Positions 35,325 through 44,304 of a stretch of 64,000 nt of DNA are shown piece by piece. Where the stretch lies: positions 1,270,501 through 1,334,500 of the forward strand of contig NZ_CP022219.1 in NCBI RefSeq assembly GCF_004114915.1, read 5' to 3'. This DNA comes from Bradyrhizobium guangxiense (GTDB taxonomy: Bacteria > Pseudomonadota > Alphaproteobacteria > Rhizobiales > Xanthobacteraceae). The notes beneath the pieces are model-generated. The model had not been told where the DNA came from. It ran no database searches and worked only from the letters and a program-made list of their open reading frames with translations. The translations under genes and the position numbers were made by a program. Positions within the stretch are counted from its first letter, which is position 1; each line of letters opens with the position of its first letter.

Positions 35325-36593
35325 ATGAGCCAGGAGCCATTTGTTGCGCCATTACTTGCCGATGCGCCCTGGCTGACCGCAGGCGGGACCGCGCGCGTCC
35401 TGCATCTGCTCAACGCCGACGGTGAGGAGGCGCGGGTGGTCGGCGGCGCGGTGCGCAACGCGCTGCTCGGTCTTGTGCCCGGCGACATCGACATCGCGAC
35501 CACGGCGCGGCCGGAGGAGGTGATGCGGCGCGCCAAGGCTGCCGGCATCAAGGGCGTGCCGACCGGCATCGATCACGGCACCGTCACGCTGGTCATCGAC
35601 ACCCATCCCTACGAAGTCACGACGCTGCGCGAGGACACCGAAACCTTCGGCCGCAAGGCCAAGGTCGCGTTCGGCCGCGACTGGGTGAAGGACGCCGAGC
35701 GTCGCGACTTCACCATGAACGGCCTCTCGGTCGACGCGCGCGGTGTGGTCTACGACTATGTCGGCGGCATCGCGGACGCCAAGGCGCGCCGGGTGCGCTT
35801 CATCGGCGATCCCGATCAGCGCATCGCCGAGGATTATCTGCGCATCCTGCGCTTCTTCCGCATCCACGCCGCTTTCGGCGCCGGCCAGCCCGACCGCGAC
35901 GGCTATCTCGCCTGCATCCGCGGCCGCGCCGGCCTTGCCAGCCTCTCGGCCGAGCGGGTGCGGATGGAGATGCTGAAGCTGCTGGTGACATCGGGCGCCT
36001 CCGCGGCCGCGCTCGCCATGGCCGAGGGCGGATTGCTGCAGGCGCTGACCGGCGGCGTCGTCTATACCGGACCGCTGGCGACGATGATCGCGATCGAGCG
36101 CGAGCTCGGCCTGCCCGCGCAAGCGACGCGGCGCCTCGCCGCGCTGACCGTCGCCGTGACCGAGGATGCCAAGCGCGTCGCCGCGCGCCTGCGGCTGTCC
36201 AATGCCGAGGCCAAGGCGCTGGATTCGATGGGCCACCGCTGGTGGCGCCTCGCCACCAAGGACGAAGCCAATGCACGGCGGTTGCTCTACCGGCTCCGGG
36301 CCGAGCGCTATCACGATCGCGTGTTGCTGGGCTGGGCGAGGAATGGCGGCGATGTCACCTCGATGCACTGGCGCGCGCTCGCCGAGCTGCCGCAGCGCTG
36401 GACTGCGCCGAAATTTCCGCTCAAGGCCGCCGATTTCATCGCACGCGGCATGGGGGAGGGACCCGCGCTCGGACACGTGTTGACGCTCGCCGAGGATGCT
36501 TGGCTTGCCGCGGATTTTCCACTGGAGCAAGCCGCACTCGCTGCCATCGCCGATCAAGCTGCGGCTCGAATCAGCCGCGATGAGAGACCGTGA
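35325..36593 (+). CDS. cca: CCA tRNA nucleotidyltransferase
   Basis: Adds or repairs the 3'-CCA of tRNAs. 422 residues from ATG 35325. Nucleotidyltransferase head domain with RVVGGAVRNALLG and the metal-binding DIDIATTA (DxD), then the ATP/CTP-recognition motif region (RRDFTMNGLSVD) and RNA-binding segment RIAEDYLRILRFFR. The stop overlaps the start of a truncated tauE copy (GTGA). The last 40 codons are duplicated at 38949-39062 (see findings); this copy is the intact one. Confidence 0.93.
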   Translation: MSQEPFVAPLLADAPWLTAGGTARVLHLLNADGEEARVVGGAVRNALLGLVPGDIDIATTARPEEVMRRAKAAGIKGVPTGIDHGTVTLVIDTHPYEVTTLREDTETFGRKAKVAFGRDWVKDAERRDFTMNGLSVDARGVVYDYVGGIADAKARRVRFIGDPDQRIAEDYLRILRFFRIHAAFGAGQPDRDGYLACIRGRAGLASLSAERVRMEMLKLLVTSGASAAALAMAEGGLLQALTGGVVYTGPLATMIAIERELGLPAQATRRLAALTVAVTEDAKRVAARLRLSNAEAKALDSMGHRWWRLATKDEANARRLLYRLRAERYHDRVLLGWARNGGDVTSMHWRALAELPQRWTAPKFPLKAADFIARGMGEGPALGHVLTLAEDAWLAADFPLEQAALAAIADQAAARISRDERP

Positions 36594-36663
36594 CCATCGT
36601 CTCAGGCTGCGCCGACATCTCGATTTTCCAGCTGCTGCTGGTCGCGTTGATGGCGTTGTTTGC
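36475..36663 (+). repeat. Direct repeat, copy 1 (3' end of cca plus 5' end of tauE)
   Basis: 189 bp that recurs at 38949-39137 with no gap and about a dozen mismatches; offset is exactly 2474 bp throughout. Contains the last ~40 codons of cca and the first 25 of tauE. Confidence 0.9.
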
Positions 36664-36784
36664 CAACTTGGCGAAACCGGCGCGCCGGTATCCGACTGCA
36701 AATCCGATCATGTATCGCTGTGGTTCGTTCCCATTCGATATTGCGTCGGTGAGCAGCCGAACTGATCGCGGAAGCGGCGATTGA
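36590..36784 (+). pseudogene. Truncated tauE copy (5' fragment)
   Basis: Starts GTG overlapping the cca stop, as the intact tauE at 39064 does. The first 25 residues (MTIVSGCADISIFQLLLVAL and five more) match the intact protein, and homology stops after nucleotide 36663; the rest of the 64-codon frame is unrelated. A gene remnant produced by the duplication or insertion. Confidence 0.85.
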
Positions 36785-37691
36785 AGTAAGTCACTTCATT
36801 GAAGCCGCAGGCAAAGGCGATGTCACTCACCTTCGTGTCGTCGTAGCGAACGTCCGACAGCATGGCCCGCGCCTTCTGCAAGCGCAGTTCGAGTACGCGC
36901 TCGGAGAATGTCGCGCCGCTTTCGAGCAGCAAATCGCTCACGTAGCGACGCGATAGCTTAAGAGCATCCGCGATGGTCGTGATCGACAGAGACGGCTCGG
37001 TGAACCGCTTCTCGATAGTCGCAATCAGTTCGCGCTGCCGCGCGGCGCGCAAGCCGCGTTCCGCTGCGATCTCCGCGACTTCGCCGCGCGCGCCGAGCGC
37101 CAACACGATCAAGTCTCCGAGCATGGCCGTGGCGCGCCGCGTCAACTCCGGGTCCTCGTAGACTTCATCGGCTTCAAGGAGAAAATTGATGGTGCGCTCG
37201 AGATGCCGTACCGCCGGGTTGGCCGGGTCGAGCAACATGGCCGCGCGATGATCAGCATGCGGAACAAGTTTCAGAATTTGCGCACGAGGTATGGAAGCCA
37301 GATTCCACGCTGTGAGGCCGTCCGTAAAGCTCGAGACCGGTTGGGCGATGTTGAAGGCGACGGCGCTTCCCGGTTTCAGCTCAAACCCCTGGTTTCCCAC
37401 CGTCCATAGTTGCGGCTGGGAGCTGCGATAAAAGCCGACGAGAATATCGTCGCGATCATTGGCCACGTGCTTGCGCGTGCGCACGTAGTGTCCCGTCGTC
37501 GTGGCAAACCGGCCGACGCTCAATTCGCCAAGAAGGACATTCTTCGACGCGGTGTAGAATGGCTTGTCCTCGGCGTGCTTCATCTCCGCCTTGCCGAGTT
37601 GTTCCATCCATATGTCGTGCCACAGGCGGAATCGGGCCTTGTCATTCAAGTGGGATGGAAGCTGGTCCGATGAGAATTCTACCTTCGGCAT
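36708..37691 (-). CDS. AraC family transcriptional regulator
   Basis: 327 residues from ATG 37691 (MPKVEFSSDQLP), the usual start of the AraC_binding_2 group; in-frame starts reach to 37931 but are unlikely. N-terminal effector domain (about 15-190), C-terminal double helix-turn-helix (about 220-325) with SITTIADALKLSRRYVSDLL and the second HTH in VSDIAFACGFNEVTYFNRRFR ending FGCSPTQYR. Located on the inserted segment between the duplicated cca/tauE ends and divergent from an outer-membrane protein gene, which may be its target. Confidence 0.88.
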   Translation of the reverse strand: MPKVEFSSDQLPSHLNDKARFRLWHDIWMEQLGKAEMKHAEDKPFYTASKNVLLGELSVGRFATTTGHYVRTRKHVANDRDDILVGFYRSSQPQLWTVGNQGFELKPGSAVAFNIAQPVSSFTDGLTAWNLASIPRAQILKLVPHADHRAAMLLDPANPAVRHLERTINFLLEADEVYEDPELTRRATAMLGDLIVLALGARGEVAEIAAERGLRAARQRELIATIEKRFTEPSLSITTIADALKLSRRYVSDLLLESGATFSERVLELRLQKARAMLSDVRYDDTKVSDIAFACGFNEVTYFNRRFRDQFGCSPTQYRMGTNHSDT

Positions 37692-37982
37692 ATCCGTCCA
37701 TGATTTTCGCGCGCCGGTTCCATTGGTATCATGAGGTCGCGTAAAAGGCATCCATCCACGTGTCCACCGATGTGATGCAAAAGCGGACCGCCGTGCATTC
37801 CAGGTCAAGTTCAGTGCCGGATAGATCAAGCCTTCGGCTGCCGACCGTTGCGCTGAAATCACATTCGCCAGCGATCCCGGCGCCGTACCGTTTCGATCAA
37901 GCCCAGCACCTTCGCGGACAAGACGACCCAAGCGCGGCTCGGTAGTCTTTCCGAACGACGGACCTGCTGGGAATTTCTAAAC

Positions 37983-38879
37983 ATGAGAAGATTGATCGCG
38001 GCCGCTGTTGTCGCTTCAGGCATGATGCTGTCGTCGGCATCGGCTGCTGACCTGCCGGTGAAGGCAAAGCCGGTCCCACTCTATAGCTGGACCGGATGGT
38101 ACGGTGGCGTGAACGCCGGCTACGGTTGGCAAGACAGGAGCGCGGCCTACAGCGGCGATTACTTTGCCGATCCGGTGACGGGTCTCGGCGGCGGCGCAGG
38201 CACTGTGTTCAGCGATGAGTTGGTGACGAGTTCGCTGCAAGCGAGTGAAGACGCGACCGTGAACCACCCCGCCTACCGGCAATCCCTTCGCGCGTCCGGC
38301 TTCAACGGTGGCGGACAAATTGGTTACAATTGGCAGATCGAGCGCAAATGGGTCGCCGGTTTCGAGGCTGACCTGCAATACGCCAACATCAAGGGCGATA
38401 CCTTGTTCAAGGCGCCCGATGAGGGCGGCGTCACCCTCTCCGCCGCCTCTTCCCACCAACTCGACTGGTACGGCACCCTGCGCGGCCGGATCGGCTACTT
38501 GTTGAGCGAGCACCTCCTCGCTTTCGGCACAGGCGGCCTCGCCTATGGTGGAACGAAGGCACAGGCTGCCATCTCGATCATTGGTCCGCTGGGCTGGAGC
38601 GTCGACGGCGGATTCGTCACAAGGATCATCTGTCCTGGTTTCACGACCTGCCTCGCGGGATCATCGTCACAGACGTCAGTCGGCTGGACAGCCGGTGGCG
38701 GCCTCGAATACGCGCTGCTCCCGAACGTCACGATCAAGGCCGAATACCTGCACATCGACCTCGGCCACCAGAACGTGAAGCTGACGGTGCAGAGCCCGGC
38801 GACCGGCAACGGCTTCGTCAATGTCAAATTCAGCAACGCTTACGATATCGTACGTATGGGGATGAACTTCCGATTTTGA
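37983..38879 (+). CDS. Outer-membrane beta-barrel protein (Omp25/31-like porin family)
   Basis: 298 residues. Signal peptide 1-21 (cut SASA/ADLPVKAKP), mature start typical of the small eight-stranded barrels of Rhizobiales, with SWTGWYGGVNAGYGW early and a C-terminal ...IVRMGMNFRF ending in phenylalanine as needed for outer-membrane insertion. The inserted extracellular loops are longer than average. Divergent from the AraC gene across 291 bp; both lie inside the insert. Confidence 0.87.
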   Translation: MRRLIAAAVVASGMMLSSASAADLPVKAKPVPLYSWTGWYGGVNAGYGWQDRSAAYSGDYFADPVTGLGGGAGTVFSDELVTSSLQASEDATVNHPAYRQSLRASGFNGGGQIGYNWQIERKWVAGFEADLQYANIKGDTLFKAPDEGGVTLSAASSHQLDWYGTLRGRIGYLLSEHLLAFGTGGLAYGGTKAQAAISIIGPLGWSVDGGFVTRIICPGFTTCLAGSSSQTSVGWTAGGGLEYALLPNVTIKAEYLHIDLGHQNVKLTVQSPATGNGFVNVKFSNAYDIVRMGMNFRF

Positions 38880-38948
38880 CGCATTCGGGGTGACTGAAAG
38901 CTGCGCTCCCTCCGGCGGCCGCCTGCTTGAAACAATTTGAAGTCGGAT

Positions 38949-39066
38949 ACGTGTGGACGCTCGCCGGGGATGCTTGGCTTGCCGCGGATTCTCCGCTAGA
39001 GCAGGCCGCACTTGCTGCCATCGCCGATCAAGCTGCGGCTCGAATCAGCCGCGATGAGAGACCGTG
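38949..39066 (+). pseudogene. 3' fragment of cca
   Basis: Encodes the final ~37 residues of the CCA-adding enzyme in the same frame (AGDAWLAADSPLEQAALAA and IADQAAARISRDERP) but has no start or body. It is the residue of the duplication described in the findings. Confidence 0.85.
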
Positions 39067-39137
39067 ACCATCGTCTCAGGCTTCGCCGACATCTCGATTT
39101 TCCAGCTGCTGCTGGTAGCAACGATGGCGTTGTTTGC
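38949..39137 (+). repeat. Direct repeat, copy 2 (cca remnant plus start of tauE)
   Basis: Second copy of the 189-bp repeat (copy 1 at 36475). The part up to 39062 is a promoterless, headless 3' remnant of cca; the part from 39064 is the true 5' end of tauE. Confidence 0.9.
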
Positions 39138-39798
39138 TTCGATCATCGGTGGTCTCGCCGGCTACGGCACCGGCGCCCTGATGCCGCTGGTGCTGGTGCC
39201 GCTGGTCGGTGCCGAGCCGGTGGTGCCGATCATCGCGATCTCCGCCATCTTCACCAATTGCAGCCGCGCGATTGCCTATCTGCGCTACGCCGACCGCCGC
39301 CGCGCGCTGATCGTGCTCGCCTGCGCCGCGCTGACGACCGCGCTCGGCGCCTACGGCTACACGCGGCTCACCAATGCAGGCGCCGCGCTCGTGATCGGCA
39401 CCATGCTGATCCTGAGCGTGCCCTTGCGTCGCGTGCTCCGCCGCCGACAGGTCAAGATCGGCGACAGCGGCCTTGCCGCCGGCTCGGTCGGCTATGGCGT
39501 GCTGGTCGGCGGCACCTCGGGCTCCGGCGTGATCCTGCTCTCGCTCTTGATGGCCGCCCGCCTCGAAGGCGCCGCCGTGATCGCGACCGACGCGATGATC
39601 TCGCTCGGCACCGGTCTCATCAAGATCTCGGTGTTCGGCCTCGCCGGCGCCGTCACCGCGCAGGTGCTCGCCTTCGCGCTCCTGATCGGCGCCCTCGCGA
39701 TCCCCGGCGCGTTCCTGGCAAAGGCCTTCGTCGAACGGATGCCGCTGCACATCCACACCGCGATCCTCGATGTCGCGGTGATCACCGCGGGCTGGTGA
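39064..39798 (+). CDS. TauE/SafE family membrane transporter
   Basis: 244 residues, about seven to eight membrane spans; GTG start. It is the intact copy of the gene whose head is repeated at 36590. TauE/SafE (DUF81) proteins are putative sulfite or sulfonate exporters with two pseudo-symmetric halves; motif GGLAGYGTGALMPLVLVPL in the first half and SVGYGVLVGGTSGSGVILL in the second. In the pre-insertion arrangement it was the next gene after cca (start overlapping the cca stop). Confidence 0.85.
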   Translation: MTIVSGFADISIFQLLLVATMALFASIIGGLAGYGTGALMPLVLVPLVGAEPVVPIIAISAIFTNCSRAIAYLRYADRRRALIVLACAALTTALGAYGYTRLTNAGAALVIGTMLILSVPLRRVLRRRQVKIGDSGLAAGSVGYGVLVGGTSGSGVILLSLLMAARLEGAAVIATDAMISLGTGLIKISVFGLAGAVTAQVLAFALLIGALAIPGAFLAKAFVERMPLHIHTAILDVAVITAGW

Positions 39799-40003
39799 TG
39801 ATCTCGGCGGCGGCGAGGCAGCTCGTGGCGTCGATGGCCTGAACCCGATCCGGCATTCGCGTCTTTGCGCGATCCGGGTCGTTCTCATGACATCGGCTGC
39901 CGAGGGCCCGTTGCGGAAGTCGCCAGTTCGGGCAATCCTCCGCACCTAAAGCGCGATGAGATTTAGATCAATCGTCATCGCGCCTTCGGCTGTTGGTGGG
40001 TGA

Positions 40004-40519
40004 CTATGGCGTTGCTGGTAGCGCCTTCAACCCGCGACGTCGGTGCCAGGCTATCAAGCATGCGAACGCTGCGATAAGTCCCGGAAGACCTGCACCGGCG
40101 ATGGGGCCTGGTACCGAGCCATAGAAGGTGATCCCGCTCGAGGTTTCGCGCGTGCCGCCAGCTCCATCCGGGACGAGCAAAGGCAACACCAAATCCAGTT
40201 CAAACCAGCCGCCGACGGTGGTCGGCTGAAAGCGCACGAAGTTGCTGTTCCAGCAGAAGGGACCAAGACAACCCTGTCCAGAACCAATTTGGGTGCCAGG
40301 AGGAGGCAGAAGACCGGCAAACGATGATTGCCCAATCGGCGTGTCGCGGAATACAAACGTCCCAACCGGGTTGTGCGTCGGGAAGAATGTTCCGTCGCCG
40401 ATTGCCGATAATGAGAATTCGGGACCTATGGCTATCGGTACAGGATTAGCTCTTACATCCCCCGAGCTGATGAATGCACCTGCAGCCAGCATTATCGTCC
40501 AGAGCAGTACCCTCTTCAT
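40004..40519 (-). CDS. Secreted protein with PEP-CTERM-like C-terminal sorting signal
   Basis: 171 residues. Signal peptide 1-24 (cut near DVRA/NP), a middle beta-rich domain with one Cys pair (84 and 89), then VPGPIAGAGLPGLI at 136-149 followed by a hydrophobic stretch and a basic cluster HRRR at 159-162. This tripartite tail (short motif, membrane helix, arginines) is that of PEP-CTERM/exosortase substrates. The GPIAGAGLPGL form is a variant recurring in Bradyrhizobium secreted proteins. No exosortase gene is in the window. Confidence 0.75.
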   Translation of the reverse strand: MKRVLLWTIMLAAGAFISSGDVRANPVPIAIGPEFSLSAIGDGTFFPTHNPVGTFVFRDTPIGQSSFAGLLPPPGTQIGSGQGCLGPFCWNSNFVRFQPTTVGGWFELDLVLPLLVPDGAGGTRETSSGITFYGSVPGPIAGAGLPGLIAAFACLIAWHRRRGLKALPATP

Positions 40520-40710
40520 TTAAAACCTCTAATTCAATCCTTTGTTCCTCTAATGGAACTCATGGAACCAGATCGTTTGTGACGAGTCAACGCACCGGAC
40601 ATGGGCAGGTATGGTGAGCTCCGTGGCCCGGCACCTCTATTCGCAGCTTCGCCAAAGCACGGGTTCTAAAGAAACCAGGTGCTCAAGCCCTCTTCTGGCT
40701 CATGGCCGGC

Positions 40711-40883
40711 GCTCGCTCAGTGCGCCGCGCGCTCCGCCGCCGAAAGGTCAAGATCGGCAACAGCGGCCTTACCACCGCCTCGGTCGGCCATGGCGTGCTG
40801 CTCGGCGGCACCTTGGGCTCCGGCGTGATCCCGCTCTCGCTGTTGATAGCCGCGGGCCGGGCGCCACCGTGATTGCGACAGGC
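40711..40883 (+). pseudogene. Internal fragment of tauE (third copy)
   Basis: About 170 bp similar (roughly 85 %) to 39417-39590 of the intact tauE, coding for RRRKVKIGNSGL...VLLGGTLGSGVIPLSLL. No start, ends and frame lost at the far side. The surrounding stretch 40520-40952 holds nothing else that I recognise. Confidence 0.75.
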
Positions 40884-40952
40884 GCGGAAAATCGGTATGT
40901 CGACACGATGCGGCTGGCGTGCGACGGACCGCCCATCTGCTGGCAGTTGACA

Positions 40953-41195
40953 TCAATCGGCCGATCGTATGCCTCGGGGGTCGCTATTTCGGTTCGAGGC
41001 CACGTAGTCGATCTCGCTCCACGTGATCCCAATATCCATCAATTCCCGATCGCTGAGTTTGCAAAGGTCGCGCCGCAGCCGCTCCCATTTCCGCCACTCC
41101 TGCAAAGCAATCCAAAAATTCTTGAAACGGCTGACATTGCACCGCTGCCATACAGCCGTCTGGACCAACTCCGTTCTCTGATAAATCGTGCTCAT
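40953..41195 (-). CDS. DUF1127 domain small protein
   Basis: 80 residues from ATG 41195. C-terminal DUF1127 motif visible as WRKWERLRRDLCKLSDREL followed by MDIGITWSEIDY (about residues 34-68). These short arginine-rich proteins in alphaproteobacteria act in RNA turnover and phosphate/C1 metabolism in the few cases studied. Divergent from the CadC-like regulator across 159 bp. Confidence 0.83.
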   Translation of the reverse strand: MSTIYQRTELVQTAVWQRCNVSRFKNFWIALQEWRKWERLRRDLCKLSDRELMDIGITWSEIDYVASNRNSDPRGIRSAD

Positions 41196-41354
41196 TGCAG
41201 CATCTCCGGGTGCCTTGTTTCCACCTGGACAAGCTGCCAAGATCTGGTCCAGCACGCTTGACGTGCCGCTTACATTTTCCTTACGGCGGGCTTATTCTTT
41301 AAATTTCAAGGGTTGCCGGACCTGGCCCGGGAACGCCTAAAGGGATTTCGCGTC

Positions 41355-42929
41355 TTGCGCTATCTCTTCGAACAGTACCAAATGGATTGCGGCCGCCGCG
41401 AGCTATCGCGCGACACAAGCGTCGTGGCCTTGGCGCCACAGACCTTCGATCTGCTCGACTATCTCATCCGCAACAGGGAGCGTGTCGTCGGCAAAGACGA
41501 GCTCATCACAGCCATTTGGAACGGGCGGTGTGTGTCCGATGCCGCACTGACGACCCGGCTAAATGCCGCTCGATCCGCAATTGGCGATTCCGGGGAGGAG
41601 CAGCGCCTGATCAAGACGCTGCCGAAGAAAGGCTATCGCTTCATCGGTACGGTGCAGGAAGTACGCGGCGGTCCCACCATGGCAGTAGCCGACACCCAAA
41701 GGGAGACGGCTAAGCCTGACCTCTTGCTTCCGGACAAGCCGTCGCTCGCTGTTCTTCCGTTCACAAACCTGAGCTCCGATCCAGAACAGGAGTATTTCGC
41801 CGATGGTATGGTGGAGGACATCGTCACCGGCCTTTCACGGTCCAAATCGCTGTTCGTCATCGCGCGACAATCCACTTCCATCTACAAGGGCAAGGCTATC
41901 GACATCAGGCAGGTCGGGCGCGAGCTAGGCGTTCGGTACGTGCTCGAAGGCAGTGTGCGTAAATCCGGCGACCGGGTTCGTATTTCCGGGCAGTTGATCG
42001 AGGCCACAACGGGTGCTCATCTTTGGGCGGACCGCTTCGACAGCCAGCTTAACGACATCTTCGATCTACAGGACCAGGTGACGAGTAGCGTGATTGGCGC
42101 ACTCTTTCCTCAATTGGAGCGAGCTGAGATAGAGCGCGCAAAGCGCAAGCCGACTGAAAATCTTCAGGCGTACGACTACTATCTCCGTGCACTTTCGAGC
42201 TTCTACCAATTCACGCGCGAACAGAATGTTGAGGCACTCAAGCTGACCAAGCTTGCCGTCGAGATCGATCCCGGATTGGCCGCAGCATACGCGCTTGGTG
42301 CCTATTGCTACCTGCAACGAAAGATCTTCGGCTGGACGATCGACGCGAATCAGGAGCTGAACGACACCCGCCGGTTAGCAAGGCGCGCAATTGAGCTCGA
42401 CAAGGATGATCCAACTGTACTCGTGAGGGCTGGGCAGGCAATCGCCGCCGTACTCTACGAGATGGACGATGGCGTGGCCCTCGTCGTCAGGGCGCATGAG
42501 ATTGACCCAAATCTCGCCGTCGCACGATATACTATCGGCTGGGAACACATTCGTCGCGGCAACATAGATGCAGCGCTCAAGCAGTTCCATGCCGGCGGGC
42601 GCTTAAGTCCCATGGACCCGTTTCTTTTTCTGATGCAGACCGGGATCGCGTTTGCTCATTTCCTGACAGATCGTTACGAGGACGGCTCATCATGGGCCAA
42701 GTTAGCTGTGCTGGACCGGCCCAATTATCTAAACGCGCAATTCATTCTGGCTGCATGCCACGCAATGTCTGGAAGAATCGAGGAAGCCCGGCTGATCAGT
42801 GCACGCCTCATGGAAGCGAAGCCGGCTCTGTGTGTCTCCACACTCGTTCCCAAGCTCGCCAGATTTTATAGGCCGGAGCACCTCGAAAAGATAACACGAG
42901 CTTGCCGCATCATGGGTCTACCACCGTAA
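41355..42929 (+). CDS. Winged-helix (OmpR/CadC-type) regulator with TolB-like and TPR regions
   Basis: 524 residues. TTG at 41355 is the best start: AGGGA lies nine bases upstream and it gives MRYLFEQYQMDC, the usual beginning; earlier frame positions are possible. DNA-binding wHTH at 1-100 (APQTFDLLDYLIRNRERVVGKDEL, RLIKTLPKKGYRF), then a TolB-like N-terminal segment (LAVLPFTNLSSDPEQEYFADG) at about 128-250, and TPR-like helices to the end. No membrane span, so unlike CadC it is cytosolic. Function: transcription control of unknown targets, perhaps the divergent DUF1127 gene. Confidence 0.85.
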   Translation: MRYLFEQYQMDCGRRELSRDTSVVALAPQTFDLLDYLIRNRERVVGKDELITAIWNGRCVSDAALTTRLNAARSAIGDSGEEQRLIKTLPKKGYRFIGTVQEVRGGPTMAVADTQRETAKPDLLLPDKPSLAVLPFTNLSSDPEQEYFADGMVEDIVTGLSRSKSLFVIARQSTSIYKGKAIDIRQVGRELGVRYVLEGSVRKSGDRVRISGQLIEATTGAHLWADRFDSQLNDIFDLQDQVTSSVIGALFPQLERAEIERAKRKPTENLQAYDYYLRALSSFYQFTREQNVEALKLTKLAVEIDPGLAAAYALGAYCYLQRKIFGWTIDANQELNDTRRLARRAIELDKDDPTVLVRAGQAIAAVLYEMDDGVALVVRAHEIDPNLAVARYTIGWEHIRRGNIDAALKQFHAGGRLSPMDPFLFLMQTGIAFAHFLTDRYEDGSSWAKLAVLDRPNYLNAQFILAACHAMSGRIEEARLISARLMEAKPALCVSTLVPKLARFYRPEHLEKITRACRIMGLPP

Positions 42930-43146
42930 TTGGTATAGCTGGTCGGCGAAGCTGATCTCATTTCCACCGTGAATCGCGCGGCACACATATCTGTTCTTTG
43001 CTCGTCGGCGAAGCTTCGGCTCGTCCCGTCGAGGGCGGCTCCACTGGTTCAGCGGACGTGAATTCCTCGCGTTGAGCTTTCCTCAATCTGGCCCTTTCGC
43101 GACATTCGCCGATGAGCCCGTTATCAGGATGCGGTCTGAGACCTGC

Positions 43147-43350
43147 TCACTCCTCGTCGTCGTCTTCCTCGTCTTCGTCCTCATCGTCCTCTTCCACCTG
43201 CACCAGCACGGCCAGCGGCAGCGTCTCGCGGAACAGGTCGCCTTCCATGCCCATCCAGAGGCAGAGCACCTCGTCCTGCTTCACTTCCGCGACCGTCAGC
43301 GGCTGGCCGCCGGATTTCAACATCACGACATCGCCGGCTTTCAAGTCCAT
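43147..43350 (-). CDS. DUF2158 (YodC-like) protein with acidic tail
   Basis: 67 residues. The DUF2158 core (DLKAGDVVMLKSGGQPLTV, QDEVLCLWMG) is followed by a purely acidic C-terminus in which about 16 of the last 18 residues are D or E. Cytosolic, unknown role. The acidic tail suggests interaction with basic partners. Confidence 0.8.
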   Translation of the reverse strand: MDLKAGDVVMLKSGGQPLTVAEVKQDEVLCLWMGMEGDLFRETLPLAVLVQVEEDDEDEDEEDDDEE

Positions 43351-43533
43351 GGATTGTCCTTTCGCGTGATCGATCCGGACGCGAACCTAGCAAGCGGTCA
43401 TGACAGGTCGATCACGCCAGCCGGCCATGTCAGGAAATTTCGACGGCGGAGTGACGCAGCGCAGGGCCACGGCATCTGTTCAGATCAGGGCGATCGATGC
43501 GTCTTCCGCAATCGCCAAGCGGTCATGATGAAG

Positions 43534-43998
43534 CTAGCGGTTCGTCAGCAGCAGAAGATGCGGCAGGGCCTCGGTGTCCACGGTCGCGCCCAGGCGCGCG
43601 TAGAACTGCATCGCCGACGCATTGTGCTTCCAGACATCCCAGCCGAGCTTCGTGACGCCCTGGTTGGAGGCCCATTCCCTGGCCTTCGTCATCAGTGCTG
43701 TGCCGATGCCCTTCCTGCGCGCGTCGGCATGCACCGCGATGTCACTGATGTACATGCCCGCCTGGGCGCTATAGAGCTCGTGGGTCAGGATCCAGGCGAT
43801 CAGGCCGACAACGCGATTGTCCAGCAGCGCGACAAAGAGGTGCACAGGCGCATGCTCGCAGATATAGAAGGCGAGATAGCGCTCGAGCGTCAGAGGCGGT
43901 GGCGGCTCTTCGATATGGGCCGCCAACGCTTCCGCAAGACCGCGAACGACAGCGTAATCGCTCGCCTCGGCTCTGCGTATGCTCAATTCTCCACCCAC
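43534..43998 (-). CDS. GNAT family N-acetyltransferase
   Basis: 154 residues assuming the GTG at 43998, which has AAGGGAGG upstream (about 10-nt spacing); a TTG at 43986 is an alternative. Acetyl-CoA motif IAVHADARRKGIGTALMTKA and motif B NASAMQFYARLGA. Acceptor unknown. Divergent from the histidine kinase gene. Confidence 0.85.
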   Translation of the reverse strand: MGGELSIRRAEASDYAVVRGLAEALAAHIEEPPPPLTLERYLAFYICEHAPVHLFVALLDNRVVGLIAWILTHELYSAQAGMYISDIAVHADARRKGIGTALMTKAREWASNQGVTKLGWDVWKHNASAMQFYARLGATVDTEALPHLLLLTNR

Positions 43999-44187
43999 GA
44001 TGCCACGCCCTCCCTTGGGTCGAAACTGCCCGCAGGGTGATCTACGTGCAGGCACGGCCGGTCGTTACACCGGCAGACTCAGGGATTCGGATCGCTGACA
44101 GGGCGGGGCCGTCGCGTGCAGCTCACACCGCCCTCTGCCAAGCGACGATGAGTGGTCCAGCTGGACTGTGCGCCACGCAGGTACTTG

Positions 44188-44212
44188 GGAACCATCCGTC
44201 GCGAGTGACGTT
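44188..44212 (+). promoter_or_regulatory. EcfG-type (general stress) promoter
   Basis: GGAAC at 44188-44192 and CGTT at 44209-44212 separated by 16 bp, an exact match to the EcfG sigma-factor consensus of alphaproteobacteria (GGAAC-N16/17-CGTT). It lies about 93 bp upstream of the kinase start at 44305. The rest of the 306-bp gap 43999-44304 shows nothing else. Confidence 0.75.
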
Positions 44213-44304
44213 GGGGCTGGTTCGGCGTGAACAGGGCGTCCGCCTGCGTCTCTTTCGAACGGTTGGCTCGCATGGGGCCGTCCCCTCCGCCCGAGAGTTA
44301 AATC

